This document shows, piece by piece, positions 52,340-62,144 of a DNA stretch of 64,000 bases. This DNA is from Pseudomonadota bacterium. GTDB lineage: Bacteria; Pseudomonadota; Gammaproteobacteria; Steroidobacterales; Steroidobacteraceae. How positions within the stretch are numbered: position 1 is the stretch's first letter; each line of letters starts with the position of its first letter. Under the pieces are notes generated by a model. That model was not told the DNA's origin. It searched no databases and saw nothing but the letters and a program-made list of their open reading frames with translations. The stretch lies in assembly GCA_021792555.1 (NCBI GenBank), contig JAJYUL010000010.1, positions 21,912 through 85,911 on the forward strand. The letters run 5' to 3'. Position numbers and translations under genes: made by a program.

Positions 52340-53088
52340 GCGCGCACGCGCGCCGCGTCCAGCTGGCGCCGGGCTATCTGCTGCACCACCGTCCGTACCG
52401 CGAGACCGGGCGGATCCTGGAGGTGCTGGTGCGCGAGCAGGGGCGCCTGACGCTGTTCGCCCGCGGGGTGCGCGGCCCGAAATCCCGCCTGGCCTCGGTG
52501 CTGCAGCCGTTTCAGCGGCTGCTGCTCACCTTCACCCTGGGGCGCGAGGCGGGCCAGCTCACCGGTGCGGAGTGCGCCGAGGTCCCGGCCGCGCTGCCGG
52601 CCGCGAGCGTGATGAGCGCCTTTTACCTCAATGAGCTGCTGCTGAAGCTCACCCTGCGGCACGATGCGGCCCCGGAGCTGTTCGACGCCTACGGCGCGGC
52701 GCTGGGCCGGCTGCGCGAGGGCGGGGACATCGAGGCGGCGCTGCGGCGGTTCGAGCTTGAGCTGCTGAGCGGCGTCGGCTACGGACTCGACCTCGCCGCG
52801 CAGGCGAGCGGGCGGCCGATCGAGCCGGAGGGCTTCTATCGCTTCCGACCCGCACAGGGCCTCGTTCGCGTGGCCGCTGATGAGCCCGGGGCGCTCTCGG
52901 GCCACTCGCTGCGTGCGCTCGAGCACGGCGATCTCGCCGCCGCCCGCACGCGTGCCGATGCGCGCATCCTGCTCGCCGCGGCGCTCGCGGAGTGTCTCGA
53001 GGGCCGCGAGCTCACCACACGGCGCGTGGCGCGGGCGGTGCAGCGGGGGTCGCATCCGGCGCGCCCCTACGGGAAAATGACCGACTGA
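52336..53088 (+). CDS. recO: DNA repair protein RecO
   Basis: RecF-pathway recombination mediator. The 250-residue product begins with the OB-fold domain ([20 protein letters not shown], then [20 protein letters not shown]) and continues with the helical domain ([36 protein letters not shown]). The zinc-binding cysteines present in Deinococcus RecO are not seen, which is normal for Proteobacteria. The ATG at 52336 overlaps era (ATGA). Confidence 0.93.
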   Translation: MSAHARRVQLAPGYLLHHRPYRETGRILEVLVREQGRLTLFARGVRGPKSRLASVLQPFQRLLLTFTLGREAGQLTGAECAEVPAALPAASVMSAFYLNELLLKLTLRHDAAPELFDAYGAALGRLREGGDIEAALRRFELELLSGVGYGLDLAAQASGRPIEPEGFYRFRPAQGLVRVAADEPGALSGHSLRALEHGDLAAARTRADARILLAAALAECLEGRELTTRRVARAVQRGSHPARPYGKMTD

Positions 53089-53125
53089 GCCCCCACTCGG
53101 GGCGCCACTGTGCGCGGAGGCCCCT

Positions 53126-53860
53126 GTGTCCCATCCCCCTATCGCCCTCGGCGTGAACATCGACCATATCGCGACGCTGCGTCAGGCCCGTCGCGGCCGT
53201 GATCCGGATCCCGTGCACGCGGCGCTCGAGGCCGAGATGGCCGGGGCCGACGGCATCACGCTGCATCTGCGCGAGGACCGCCGGCACATCCAGGATGCCG
53301 ACGTGCGCACGCTGCGCACGCTGTTGAAGACCCCGATGAACCTCGAGATGGCGGTCACGGCCGAGATGCTGGACATCGCCAGCGAGGTGCGCCCGGCGCA
53401 CTGTTGCCTGGTGCCGGAGAAGCGCCAGGAGCTCACCACCGAGGGCGGACTCGATGTCGCCGGCCAGAGCGCGCGGGTGGGCGCGGCGCTCGAGCGCCTC
53501 GGCGCCCGCGGCGTGCAGGCAGCACTGTTCATCGATCCGGACCCGGCGCAGATCGAAGCGAGCGCGCGTGTCGGGGCGCCGGCGATCGAGCTGCACACCG
53601 GCGCGTACGCCGAAGCGAGCGGCACCGAGCGCGCTCGGGAGCTCGATCGGCTCGCGAGCGGCGCGCGCCTGGCGGCGCGGCTCGGCCTCGAAGTGCACGC
53701 CGGGCATGGCCTCGACTACCACAACGTGCAGCCGGTGGCCGCCATCGCCGAGATCGTCGAACTGAACATCGGACATGCCATCGTCGCACGCGCGCTCTTT
53801 CACGGGCTGCCGGCGGCCGTGCGGCAGATGCGCGCGCTGATGTCAGCTGCGCGCGGATGA
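53126..53860 (+). CDS. pdxJ: Pyridoxine 5'-phosphate synthase
   Basis: Final ring-forming step of DXP-dependent vitamin B6 synthesis. The 244-residue TIM barrel has the N-terminal [17 protein letters not shown] and the central [36 protein letters not shown] with active-site Glu and the C-terminal [18 protein letters not shown], then [17 protein letters not shown], complete the family pattern. It starts with GTG at 53126, 37 nt after recO, and overlaps acpS by four bases. Confidence 0.97.
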   Translation: MSHPPIALGVNIDHIATLRQARRGRDPDPVHAALEAEMAGADGITLHLREDRRHIQDADVRTLRTLLKTPMNLEMAVTAEMLDIASEVRPAHCCLVPEKRQELTTEGGLDVAGQSARVGAALERLGARGVQAALFIDPDPAQIEASARVGAPAIELHTGAYAEASGTERARELDRLASGARLAARLGLEVHAGHGLDYHNVQPVAAIAEIVELNIGHAIVARALFHGLPAAVRQMRALMSAARG

Positions 53861-54240
53861 TCTTCGGGATCGGCATCGATGTGCTCAAGGCTGAGCGGAT
53901 CGACGGGGTGCTCGCGCGCCGCGGGGAGCGGTTCATCGAGCGGCTGCTGATGCCCGAGGAGCGCGCGCAGCTCGCGCGCACGCAGCGGCCGAAGCGATTT
54001 CTCGCCATGCGCTTTGCGGCCAAGGAGGCCATCGTCAAGGCGATGGGCACGGGGTTCGCCAACGGGGTGTGGATCCGCGACGTCGGGGTGGTGCAGAACC
54101 GCCTCGGCAAGCCCGAAGTCGTCTACTCCGAGCGCGGGGAGCAGGTGCGGCGCGCGCTCGGCATCGGCGAGGGCCACGTGACCCTCACCGATGAGGCCGG
54201 TCTGATCGTGGCGGTGGCGGTGCTGCTCAGGGCAGAATGA
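53857..54240 (+). CDS. acpS: Holo-[acyl-carrier-protein] synthase
   Basis: Transfers 4'-phosphopantetheine from CoA to apo-ACP. The 127-residue product has the N-terminal [18 protein letters not shown] (metal-binding Asp) and the conserved [19 protein letters not shown] (metal-binding Glu). The C-terminal strand is [17 protein letters not shown]. The ATG at 53857 overlaps the pdxJ stop, the usual pdxJ-acpS pair. Confidence 0.96.
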   Translation: MIFGIGIDVLKAERIDGVLARRGERFIERLLMPEERAQLARTQRPKRFLAMRFAAKEAIVKAMGTGFANGVWIRDVGVVQNRLGKPEVVYSERGEQVRRALGIGEGHVTLTDEAGLIVAVAVLLRAE

Positions 54241-54274
54241 TCCCTGCGGCAGCGAAACGGGTGACCCGATTCAT

Positions 54275-55051
54275 ATGAACTGTCTGGTGTTTGACATCGA
54301 AACCGTCCCGGACGTGGCGCTCGGACGGCGGCTCTACGGCCTCGAGGGCCTCAGCGATGAGGCGGTCGCCAAAGCCATGTTCGCGCTGCGCCGCCAGGAC
54401 TCGGGCGGGGAGTTTCTCTCCCACGAGCAGCACCGGGTGGTGGCGATCTCCTGCGTGCTGCGCCGCGCCGATACGCTCAAGGTGTGGAGTCTCGGCGATG
54501 AGCAGGCTCCCGAGCACGAGCTCATCGAGCGCTTCTTCGACGGCATCGAGCGGTTCTCCCCGGAGCTGGTGTCGTGGAACGGCTCGGGGTTCGACCTGCC
54601 GGTGCTCACCTATCGGGCGCTCGCCGCCGGGGTGCAGGCGGGCCGCTACTGGGAGACCGGGGAGTCCGACCCGGCGTTCCGCTACAACAACTATCTCAGC
54701 CGCTTCCACTGGCGGCATCTGGACCTGATGGACGTGCTGTCGGGCTTTCAGGGGCGCGGGCGGGTGTCGCTCGAGAACATCGCGCAGCTGCTCGGCTTTC
54801 CGGGCAAGCTCGGCTTCTCCGGCGCGCAGGTCTGGGACGCCTACCAGGCCGGCAACATCACCGGCATCCGCCGCTACTGCGAGACCGACGTGCTCAACAC
54901 CTATCTGGTGTATCTGCGCTTTGAGCTGCTGCGCGGGCGGCTGACCCGCGCCGCGCACGAGGCCGAGTTCGAGCGGGTGCGCGCGCTGCTGCGCGCGGGG
55001 GAGGAGCCGCACTTCGCGCAGTTTCTGCAGGCCTGGGAAGGGACCCGATGA
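54275..55051 (+). CDS. PolB-like 3'-5' exonuclease
   Basis: 258 residues of the DEDD exonuclease superfamily, most like the stand-alone family related to the proofreading domain of DNA polymerase B. ExoI motif: LVFDIETVPDVALGRRLYG (Asp7, Glu9). ExoII: LVSWNGSGFDLPVLTYRAL. The ExoIII region is RRYCETDVLNTYLVYLRF. The physiological role is unknown; it often sits beside rlmD, as here (stop overlaps the rlmD ATG), so an RNA or DNA maintenance role is possible. Confidence 0.88.
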   Translation: MNCLVFDIETVPDVALGRRLYGLEGLSDEAVAKAMFALRRQDSGGEFLSHEQHRVVAISCVLRRADTLKVWSLGDEQAPEHELIERFFDGIERFSPELVSWNGSGFDLPVLTYRALAAGVQAGRYWETGESDPAFRYNNYLSRFHWRHLDLMDVLSGFQGRGRVSLENIAQLLGFPGKLGFSGAQVWDAYQAGNITGIRRYCETDVLNTYLVYLRFELLRGRLTRAAHEAEFERVRALLRAGEEPHFAQFLQAWEGTR

Positions 55052-56406
55052 GCAGACCGGCCGCGCTGCGGGCGCAGGCGCAGCCCGCGCTCGAGGAGTG
55101 CGGCCGCGTCGCCGCGCTCACGCACGAGGGCGAGGGCATCGTGCGCGAGGGCAAAACGGTGTTCATCCCGGGCGCGCTGCCCGGCGAGACGGTGCGCTTC
55201 GTGCGCACCCGCCGGCACCGCCAGCACGATGAAGGCCGGCTGCTCGAGGTCCTCGAGCCGGCCGCCGCGCGCGTGCCGCCGCGCTGTGCGCATTTTGGGG
55301 TGTGCGGCGGGTGCGCGCTGCAGCACCTCTCGAGCGAGGCGCAGCTCGCGCTGAAGCAGACCGAGCTCACCGACAACCTCGAGCGTCTGGCGCGCGTGGC
55401 GTGTCCTCGCTGGCTTGAGCCCCTTGCCGGTCCGGCGTGGGGGTATCGGCGCCGCGCGCGGCTCGGCGCGAAATACGTGGCCAAGAAGGGCAAGGTCGTG
55501 GTCGGCTTTCGCGAGCGCAACGCGCCGTATGTCGCCGACCTGCAGCACTGCGATGTGTTGAGTCCGCCGGTGGGCGAGTGGATCGCGCCGCTCGCCGAGC
55601 TCATCGGCTCGCTCGATATCCGCGAGCGGCTGCCGCAGATCGAGGTGGCCGTGGCGGACAACGCCACCGCGCTGGTGCTGCGGGTGCTGGCGGCGCCGTC
55701 GGCGGCCGACAGGCAGCGGCTGCGCGCGTTCGCGACCCGCTACGGGGCGCGCCTGTATCTGCAGCCGGGCGGCCTGGAGAGCATCGAGCCGCTCGAGCCG
55801 GGCGGGCCGCTCGAGCCGCTGTACTACGCGCTCGCGGACTTCGAGCTGAAACTTGAATTTCTGCCGAGCGATTTTGTGCAGATCAACGGCGCGGTCAACC
55901 GCGCGCTGGTGTCCCGTGCGGTGCAGCTGCTCGCGCCGGGGCCGGGCGATGCGGTGCTCGATCTGTACTGCGGTCTCGGCAACTTCACACTGCCGCTCGC
56001 GCGCTCGGGCGCGCGAGTCCTCGGGGTGGAAGGCGAGGCGCGGCTGATCGAGCGCGCGCGGGGCAACGCGGCGCGCAACGGCATCCTGAATGCCGAGTTC
56101 CACGTCGCGGACCTGTCGCGGCCGCCGGACCCGCAGACCCCCTGGCTGCGCGGCCCGTTCAGCCACGTGCTGCTCGATCCGCCCCGGGTCGGCGCGCGCG
56201 AGGTGCTCGCCACCGTCGCCGCCCTGCGCCCGCGCCGCGTGCTGTACATCTCATGCCATCCCGGCAGTCTCGCACGCGACCTCGGCGTACTGGTGCACGA
56301 GCATGGCTTCACGCTCGAGGCCGCCGGGGTCATCGACATGTTCCCGCACACCGGGCACGTCGAATCGATGGCGCTGCTCACCGGGCGCCCAGGCACACAC
56401 GCATGA
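55048..56406 (+). CDS. rlmD: 23S rRNA (uracil(1939)-C(5))-methyltransferase
   Basis: SAM-dependent methyltransferase of the TrmA/RumA family with a [4Fe-4S] cluster. The 452-residue product has a TRAM domain (about 15-75), cluster cysteines in CAHFGVCGGCALQHL plus Cys in LQHCDVLSP, the SAM motif VLDLYCGLGNFTLPLA, and FSHVLLDPPRVGAREV. The catalytic cysteine is in VLYISCHPGSLARDL. The ATG at 55048 overlaps the exonuclease stop; the stop overlaps nagZ. Confidence 0.96.
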   Translation: MSRPAALRAQAQPALEECGRVAALTHEGEGIVREGKTVFIPGALPGETVRFVRTRRHRQHDEGRLLEVLEPAAARVPPRCAHFGVCGGCALQHLSSEAQLALKQTELTDNLERLARVACPRWLEPLAGPAWGYRRRARLGAKYVAKKGKVVVGFRERNAPYVADLQHCDVLSPPVGEWIAPLAELIGSLDIRERLPQIEVAVADNATALVLRVLAAPSAADRQRLRAFATRYGARLYLQPGGLESIEPLEPGGPLEPLYYALADFELKLEFLPSDFVQINGAVNRALVSRAVQLLAPGPGDAVLDLYCGLGNFTLPLARSGARVLGVEGEARLIERARGNAARNGILNAEFHVADLSRPPDPQTPWLRGPFSHVLLDPPRVGAREVLATVAALRPRRVLYISCHPGSLARDLGVLVHEHGFTLEAAGVIDMFPHTGHVESMALLTGRPGTHA

Positions 56407-57452
56407 CGCTCGGCCCGCTGATGATCGACCTGACGGGCACGGCGCTCACGGACGAGGAGCGCGCGCTGCTCGCCCATCCGCTGGTGGGCGGGGTGATTCT
56501 CTTCTCGCGCAACTATGCCGAGCCGGCGCAGCTCGCCGCGCTCACCGGGGCCATCCACGCGGCGCGCAGCCCGCCGCTGCTGGTCGCGGTCGACCACGAG
56601 GGCGGGCGCGTGCAGCGTTTTCGGGAGGGCTTCTCCGCGCTGCCCGCGGCGCGGCGCATCGGCCGGCAGTTCGATCTCGAGGCGCGGCGCGGGCTCGCGC
56701 TCGCGCGCGAGATGGGCTGGCTGATGGCCGCGGAGCTCGGCGCCTGCGGGGTGGATCTGTCGTTCGCGCCCTGCGTCGACATCGATTACGGTGTCAGCTT
56801 CATTACCGACCGGGCGTTTCACAGCCGCCCGCAGGCGGTCAGCCAGCTCGCCGCCGCCTACGCCCAGGGCATGCGCGAGGCGGGCATGGCCGCCACCGCC
56901 AAGCACTTTCCCGGACACGGCGCGGTGACGGCCGACTCGCACGCGGCGCTGCCCGTCGACCGGCGTGAGTTCGCCGACCTCGAGGCCGATCTGATGCCGT
57001 ACCGGCGGCTGATACCCGGCGGGCTGCCGGCGGTGATGGTCGGTCACCTGCTGTTTCCCGCGGTCGATGCGGCACCGGCGAGCTTTTCCCACCGTTGGAT
57101 CGGACAGGTGCTGCGCGGGGAGCTCGGCTTTCAGGGCGCGGTGTTCGCCGATGACCTGTCGATGGGCGGTGCGGCGGCGTACGGCGACATCGTCACCCGC
57201 GCCGAGCGCGCGCTCGCGGCCGGCTGCGACATGCTGCCGGTGTGCAACGACCGTGCCGCGGTGGAAACGTTGCTCGATCGCCTGAAAGTCACGCCGGCGC
57301 CGGCCTCGGGGGTGCGTCTGGCGCGGCTGCACGGGCGGGAGCGGCAGGGGCCGCAGGCGCTGCGCGCCTCGGCGCGCTGGCGCGATGCGCAGGCGCTGCT
57401 GGCCGAGTGCGCGGCAGTGCCCATGCTCGATCTCGACGTCGGCAACACGTAG
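56403..57452 (+). CDS. nagZ: Beta-N-acetylhexosaminidase NagZ
   Basis: Cytoplasmic glycoside hydrolase family 3 enzyme of peptidoglycan recycling; its anhydromuropeptide products can signal beta-lactamase induction in related bacteria. The 349-residue product starts LGPLMIDLTGTALTDEERAL. It has VAVDHEGGRVQRFREGF, the catalytic histidine loop AKHFPGHGAVTADSH, and the nucleophile region AVFADDLSMGGAAAYGD. The ATG at 56403 overlaps rlmD. It is the last gene of the lepA-to-nagZ run. Confidence 0.96.
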   Translation: MTLGPLMIDLTGTALTDEERALLAHPLVGGVILFSRNYAEPAQLAALTGAIHAARSPPLLVAVDHEGGRVQRFREGFSALPAARRIGRQFDLEARRGLALAREMGWLMAAELGACGVDLSFAPCVDIDYGVSFITDRAFHSRPQAVSQLAAAYAQGMREAGMAATAKHFPGHGAVTADSHAALPVDRREFADLEADLMPYRRLIPGGLPAVMVGHLLFPAVDAAPASFSHRWIGQVLRGELGFQGAVFADDLSMGGAAAYGDIVTRAERALAAGCDMLPVCNDRAAVETLLDRLKVTPAPASGVRLARLHGRERQGPQALRASARWRDAQALLAECAAVPMLDLDVGNT

Positions 57453-57477
57453 GTTGCTGACGGCGGCGCGCGCCGAG

Positions 57478-57507
57478 GGCCGCGGGTGACAACTGTCACC
57501 CGCGGCC
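57478..57507. repeat. Perfect 14-bp inverted repeat downstream of nagZ
   Basis: GGCCGCGGGTGACA and TGTCACCCGCGGCC are separated by AC, so the core is TGACA-AC-TGTCA. It starts 26 nt after the nagZ stop. A 2-nt gap is too short for an ordinary RNA loop, though the inner pairs could open to give one. No T-tract follows. It may be a terminator-like hairpin or an operator for the transport operon 200 nt downstream. Confidence 0.6.
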
Positions 57508-57603
57508 GGTGACGCATTCCACTGGGCGCTCGCAACGGCCGAGCCGATGATGCGTCCCGCCCACGGGCTCCGCCGCAGGTGGCGGGGTTCGGCGAGGGCT
57601 GAA

Positions 57604-57632
57604 TTTACCTGGACCGGACGCTGTCGTAGAAT
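57604..57632 (+). promoter_or_regulatory. Predicted sigma-70 promoter of the adaptor/ABC operon
   Basis: TTTACC (57604-57609), a 17-nt spacer and TAGAAT (57627-57632) match 4 of 6 and 5 of 6 consensus positions. The inferred transcript would start near 57639 and have a leader of about 70 nt before the GTG at 57709. Confidence 0.6.
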
Positions 57633-57708
57633 GTGTCCATCGTCGTGCTGCGCGTTGGGTTCCGACCGGTCTGGGGGAGGGAAACTACAGTGGGTATGGC
57701 CGGTCGGC

Positions 57709-58956
57709 GTGGACTCGAACAATAACAACGAACTGCTGGCCCAGCTGAAGATCGATCGCGGGCAGCGCGAGGCGGTGCACGCGCCGAACACGGCGTGGCT
57801 CGTGGCATCGGTCCTGGTGGTGCTCGCGGCGCTGGCCGCGGGAGCGTATTTCCTGCTGGCGCGGGACCGGGTGATCACCGTCAAGACCGCGACCGCCATC
57901 GCTCCCTCCGCATTGTCGGCGCCCGCGGCGGTGCTGCAGGCGAGCGGCTACGTCACCGCCGAGCGCGAGGCGACCGTGTCCGCGCAGATCGCCGGCATGC
58001 TGACCCACGTGTACTTCCAGGAAGGCGAGTATGTGCACCGCGGGCAGATACTGGCGCGCCTCGACGACAGCGCCACGCTTGCCGCTCTGCATCAGGCGCA
58101 GGCGCAGCAGCAGGCGGCCCAGGCGCTGCTGCAGCAGTACCGGGTGCAGTGGGCCGAGGCGCGGCGCGACCTGGCGCGCGATGCGGCGCTCATCGGCCAA
58201 CACCTCGTGTCCGTGCAGGCGCTGCAGCAGGCCCAGACGCAGGCCGCATCGCTCGGCGCCCAGGTCCTCTCCCAGAGCCGCCAGGTCGCGGTGGCGCGCG
58301 CGGCGGTGCAGGCCGCTCAGGTGCAGGAGGACTATACGGTGGTGCGGGCGCCCTTCAGCGGGGTGGTCGTCGACAAGGCGGCGCAGATGGGCGAGATGAT
58401 CTCGCCGTTCTTCGGCGGCGGCGGCTTCACGCAGACCGGCATCGCGACCATCGTCGACATGAATTCCCTCGAGGTCGATGTGGACGTCAACGAGGCGTAC
58501 ATCGATCGCGTGCACGCGGGCCAGCCGGCGGTGGCGGTGCTGGATGCATATCCGAACTGGCGCATACCGGCGCACGTCATTGCCATCGTGCCGACGGCCG
58601 ACAAGAGCAAGGCGACGGTGCGGGTGCGCGTGGCGCTTCAGAGCAAGGACCCGCGCATCCTGCCGCAGATGGGAGTGCGCGTGTCGTTCCTGCAGCGCGC
58701 GAGCGCCGCCGCCACGGCGCACTCGATCGTGCCGGCGGGCATGGTGTGGGTGCCGGCCTCGAGCGTGGCGCACCGCGGCGGCCGCGTCGTGGTGTTCGCC
58801 GTCAAGAACCGACGGGCCGAGGCGCGGACCGTGACCTTGGGTCCGCTCCGCTCGGATCTGAGGGCCGTGGGCGGAATCCCCGCCGGCAGCGCCGTGGTGC
58901 GCGCGCCGCCGGCGGATCTCGCCGACGGCGAGCGCGTGAACATCGGGAAGGAGTGA
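57709..58956 (+). CDS. Periplasmic adaptor (membrane fusion) protein, HlyD/MacA type
   Basis: 415 residues from GTG 57709. One membrane helix at about 27-45 (LVASVLVVLAALAAGAYFLL) anchors it in the inner membrane. The split biotinyl-lipoyl domain is GYVTAEREATVSAQIAGMLT and YVHRGQILARLD. The alpha-helical hairpin is Gln/Ala-rich (about 120-205), followed by the second lipoyl half VRAPFSGVVVDKAAQMGEM and beta-barrel/proximal domains. The nearest strong Shine-Dalgarno (GGGGGAGGG, 57673) is 28 nt away and instead serves an 11-codon leader frame, so the start is uncertain. It heads an ABC exporter operon; an outer-membrane TolC partner is not encoded here. Confidence 0.9.
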   Translation: MDSNNNNELLAQLKIDRGQREAVHAPNTAWLVASVLVVLAALAAGAYFLLARDRVITVKTATAIAPSALSAPAAVLQASGYVTAEREATVSAQIAGMLTHVYFQEGEYVHRGQILARLDDSATLAALHQAQAQQQAAQALLQQYRVQWAEARRDLARDAALIGQHLVSVQALQQAQTQAASLGAQVLSQSRQVAVARAAVQAAQVQEDYTVVRAPFSGVVVDKAAQMGEMISPFFGGGGFTQTGIATIVDMNSLEVDVDVNEAYIDRVHAGQPAVAVLDAYPNWRIPAHVIAIVPTADKSKATVRVRVALQSKDPRILPQMGVRVSFLQRASAAATAHSIVPAGMVWVPASSVAHRGGRVVVFAVKNRRAEARTVTLGPLRSDLRAVGGIPAGSAVVRAPPADLADGERVNIGKE

Positions 58957-58961
58957 GGCGT

Positions 58962-59650
<689 letters not shown>

Positions 59651-59654
<4 letters not shown>

Positions 59655-60805
59655 AATTCCTGCACCTGGTCTGGGCCGCACTCACGCGCCGCAAGGCGCG
59701 CACGGCCTTCACGCTGCTGTCGGTGGTGGCGGCGTTCCTGCTGTTCGGGCTGCTCGAGTCGGTGGGCAGCGTGTTCAACCAGGTGGGCCAGAGCATCGAC
59801 GCGGCGCACCGGCTGGTCACCGTCTCGAAGACCGGGCTGATGTCCTCGCTGCCGTTGAGTCTGGAGAGCCAGATCCGCACCGTGCCGGGGGTGCAGCGGG
59901 TGACCAGCGAGACCTTCTTCGGCGGCACCTACCAGAAACCGAGCAACTTCATCAACGTGCTCGCCGTGGGGCGCGGTTTCTGGCACCTGCACACCAGCAT
60001 GAGGCTGTCGGCCGATGCACGCCGGGCGTTCGATACGACGCAGACCGGCGTGATCGTCGGGGCGGCGCTCGCCAAGCGCTTTCACTGGAAGGTGGGCGAT
60101 GAGATCCCGATCAAGGCCATGATCTACCCGCGCAAGGGCGGCTCGTACACCTGGACGTTCGACATGGTCGGTGTGTTCCACGATCGCATGAAGCTGCGCG
60201 AGCAGGTGATGTTCTTCCGCTGGCGCTATTTCGACGAGGCGGCGCTGTTCGGCAACGGCACGGTGGGCTGGTACGTCGAGCAGATCGGCGAGCCGAGGCA
60301 GGCCGGGCGCATCGCTCGGGCGATCGATGCGCTCTCGAGCAACTCCGGCCATGAGACCAGGACGCAGACCTCGAGCGCCTTCGCGGCCGATTTCTACAGT
60401 CAGTACGTCGACCTCGGGCTGATCGTGCACGCCATCATGGGGGCGGTGTTCTTCACGCTGATGCTGCTGACCGGCAACACCATGGCGCAGGCGGTGCGCG
60501 AGCGCACGCCGGAGCTCGCGGTGCTGAAGACCCTCGGCTTCTCCAACCGCACGGTGCTCGCGCTGGTGCTCGCCGAGTCGGTGCTGCTGCTGCTCCTCGG
60601 CGGTGCGCTCGGGCTGCTGCTCGCCGGCGCCACGGTGCATGCCCTGCAGGCGCAGATGGGCTCGCAGCTGCCGATGCTCCCGGTGGCAGGGGCGATCTGG
60701 CTGCGCGGCGTGGCGCTGATGGTGGCGATCGGGCTCGCAGTCGGGGCGCTGCCGGCCCGCCGCGGCATGCGCCTGAGCATCGTCAATGCCCTGGCGGGGC
60801 GGTAA
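59651..60805 (+). CDS. FtsX-like ABC permease, copy 1
   Basis: 384 residues. One N-terminal membrane helix (residues about 15-40, LLSVVAAFLLFGLLESVGSV), a periplasmic domain (about 45-260), then three C-terminal helices starting at LIVHAIMGAVFFTLMLLTG with the FtsX-type coupling segment RERTPELAVLKTLGFSNRTV. It is a close paralogue of copy 3 (62145-63299) and starts with nearly the same bases. GTG start overlaps the ATPase stop. Confidence 0.92.
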
Positions 60806-60814
60806 GGAGGCTCG

Positions 60815-62125
60815 ATGCTGAAGAAATTCCTGTTCGGGGCGGGCGTGCTGCTCGCGCTCGCGCTCGGTGTCGCAGCGACCATCGTGCTGCCCTGGGCGGG
60901 CATCGCTTTGCTGGCGGCGCTGCTCGCGCTCTGGCTCGCCTTCACGCGCACCGGCCGGCAGATGAGCTCCGTGACCGCCTCGGGCATCTCCACGCTGCCG
61001 CAGCGCTGGGGCGGCGCCTCGGTCGTGATCGTGGGCATCGCCGGGGTCGTCGGTGTGCTGGTGGCGCTGCTCGCCATGGGCCAGGGCTATGAGGCGACGT
61101 TCCGGGCGACCGGCAGCGAGCAGCGGGCCATCGTGCTGCGCGGCGGGGCGCTCACCGAGGCCTCATCGAGTCTGACTCAGCAGAGCGTCATGCTCATCGG
61201 GCAGCTGCCCCAGGTCGCCCGCAATGCGCAGGGTGAGCCGCTCGCCTCGGGCGAGGTGGTGGTGTCGGTGTCGCTGCCGAAGCGCGGCGGGCAGGCGGGA
61301 TCGGCGCAGATCCGCGGCGTGGGGCCCGAGGTGTGGGCGGTGCGCGATCACGCCAAGATCATCGCCGGGCGGCGCTTCCGGACCGGGATGCGCGAGCTCA
61401 TCGTCGGCAAGAACGCCCTGCGGGAGTTCGCGCACACTTCGGTCGGCTCGACGATCACGATCAACGGACAGCCGTGGAAGATCGTCGGGGAGTTCGCCCA
61501 CGCCGGCGCGCATGATTCGGAGCTCTGGGGCGACGTCAACGTCGTCGGCACGGCGTTTCACCGCGGCAACAGCGTGCAGTCGGTGACGGTGCGCCTCACC
61601 AACGCCAAGGCCTTCGCGGCCTTCAAGGCGGCCCTCGCGAGCGACCCGCGCCTGAAGGTGCAGGCGCAGACGACCCAGGCGTACTACGCCGATCAGTCCA
61701 AGGGCATGACGCACATCATCGGAATCCTGGCCGCGGTGGTGGCGGGCATCATGGCCATCGGTGCGGTCGCGGGCGCGCTCAACAGCATGTACGCGGCCGT
61801 CGCGGCGCGCACGCGCGAGGTGGCCACGCTGCGCGCGCTCGGGTTCCGGGGCGCTGTGGTGGTGTTCTCGATTCTCGCCGAGACCGCCCTGCTGGCGCTC
61901 GCCGGCGGTGTGGTCGGGGCGCTCATCGCCTGGGTGCTGTTCCGGCATTTCACCGCCTCGACTCTGGGACCGAATTTCGGCGCGGTGATCTTCCAGTTCC
62001 GGATCACGCCGGCTCTGATCGGGGAGGGACTCAAATGGGCACTCGTCATCGGATTCGTCGGCGGCCTGTTCCCGGCTCTGCGCGCGGCACGCATGCCGGT
62101 CACGGACGGACTGCGGGAGCTGTAG
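60815..62125 (+). CDS. FtsX-like ABC permease, copy 2 (divergent)
   Basis: 436 residues. Two extra N-terminal hydrophobic segments (FGAGVLLALALGVAATIVL and ALLAALLALWLAF) precede the usual arrangement: helix VVIVGIAGVVGVLVALLAMG, periplasmic domain, and three C-terminal helices with TREVATLRALGFRGAVVVFS. The sequence is only distantly related to copies 1 and 3, so it probably forms a heterodimer with one of them. It has a strong ribosome-binding site AAGGAGG (60804-60810). Confidence 0.9.
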   Translation: MLKKFLFGAGVLLALALGVAATIVLPWAGIALLAALLALWLAFTRTGRQMSSVTASGISTLPQRWGGASVVIVGIAGVVGVLVALLAMGQGYEATFRATGSEQRAIVLRGGALTEASSSLTQQSVMLIGQLPQVARNAQGEPLASGEVVVSVSLPKRGGQAGSAQIRGVGPEVWAVRDHAKIIAGRRFRTGMRELIVGKNALREFAHTSVGSTITINGQPWKIVGEFAHAGAHDSELWGDVNVVGTAFHRGNSVQSVTVRLTNAKAFAAFKAALASDPRLKVQAQTTQAYYADQSKGMTHIIGILAAVVAGIMAIGAVAGALNSMYAAVAARTREVATLRALGFRGAVVVFSILAETALLALAGGVVGALIAWVLFRHFTASTLGPNFGAVIFQFRITPALIGEGLKWALVIGFVGGLFPALRAARMPVTDGLREL

Positions 62126-62144
62126 CGCGCACGGTGAGCTCGCC

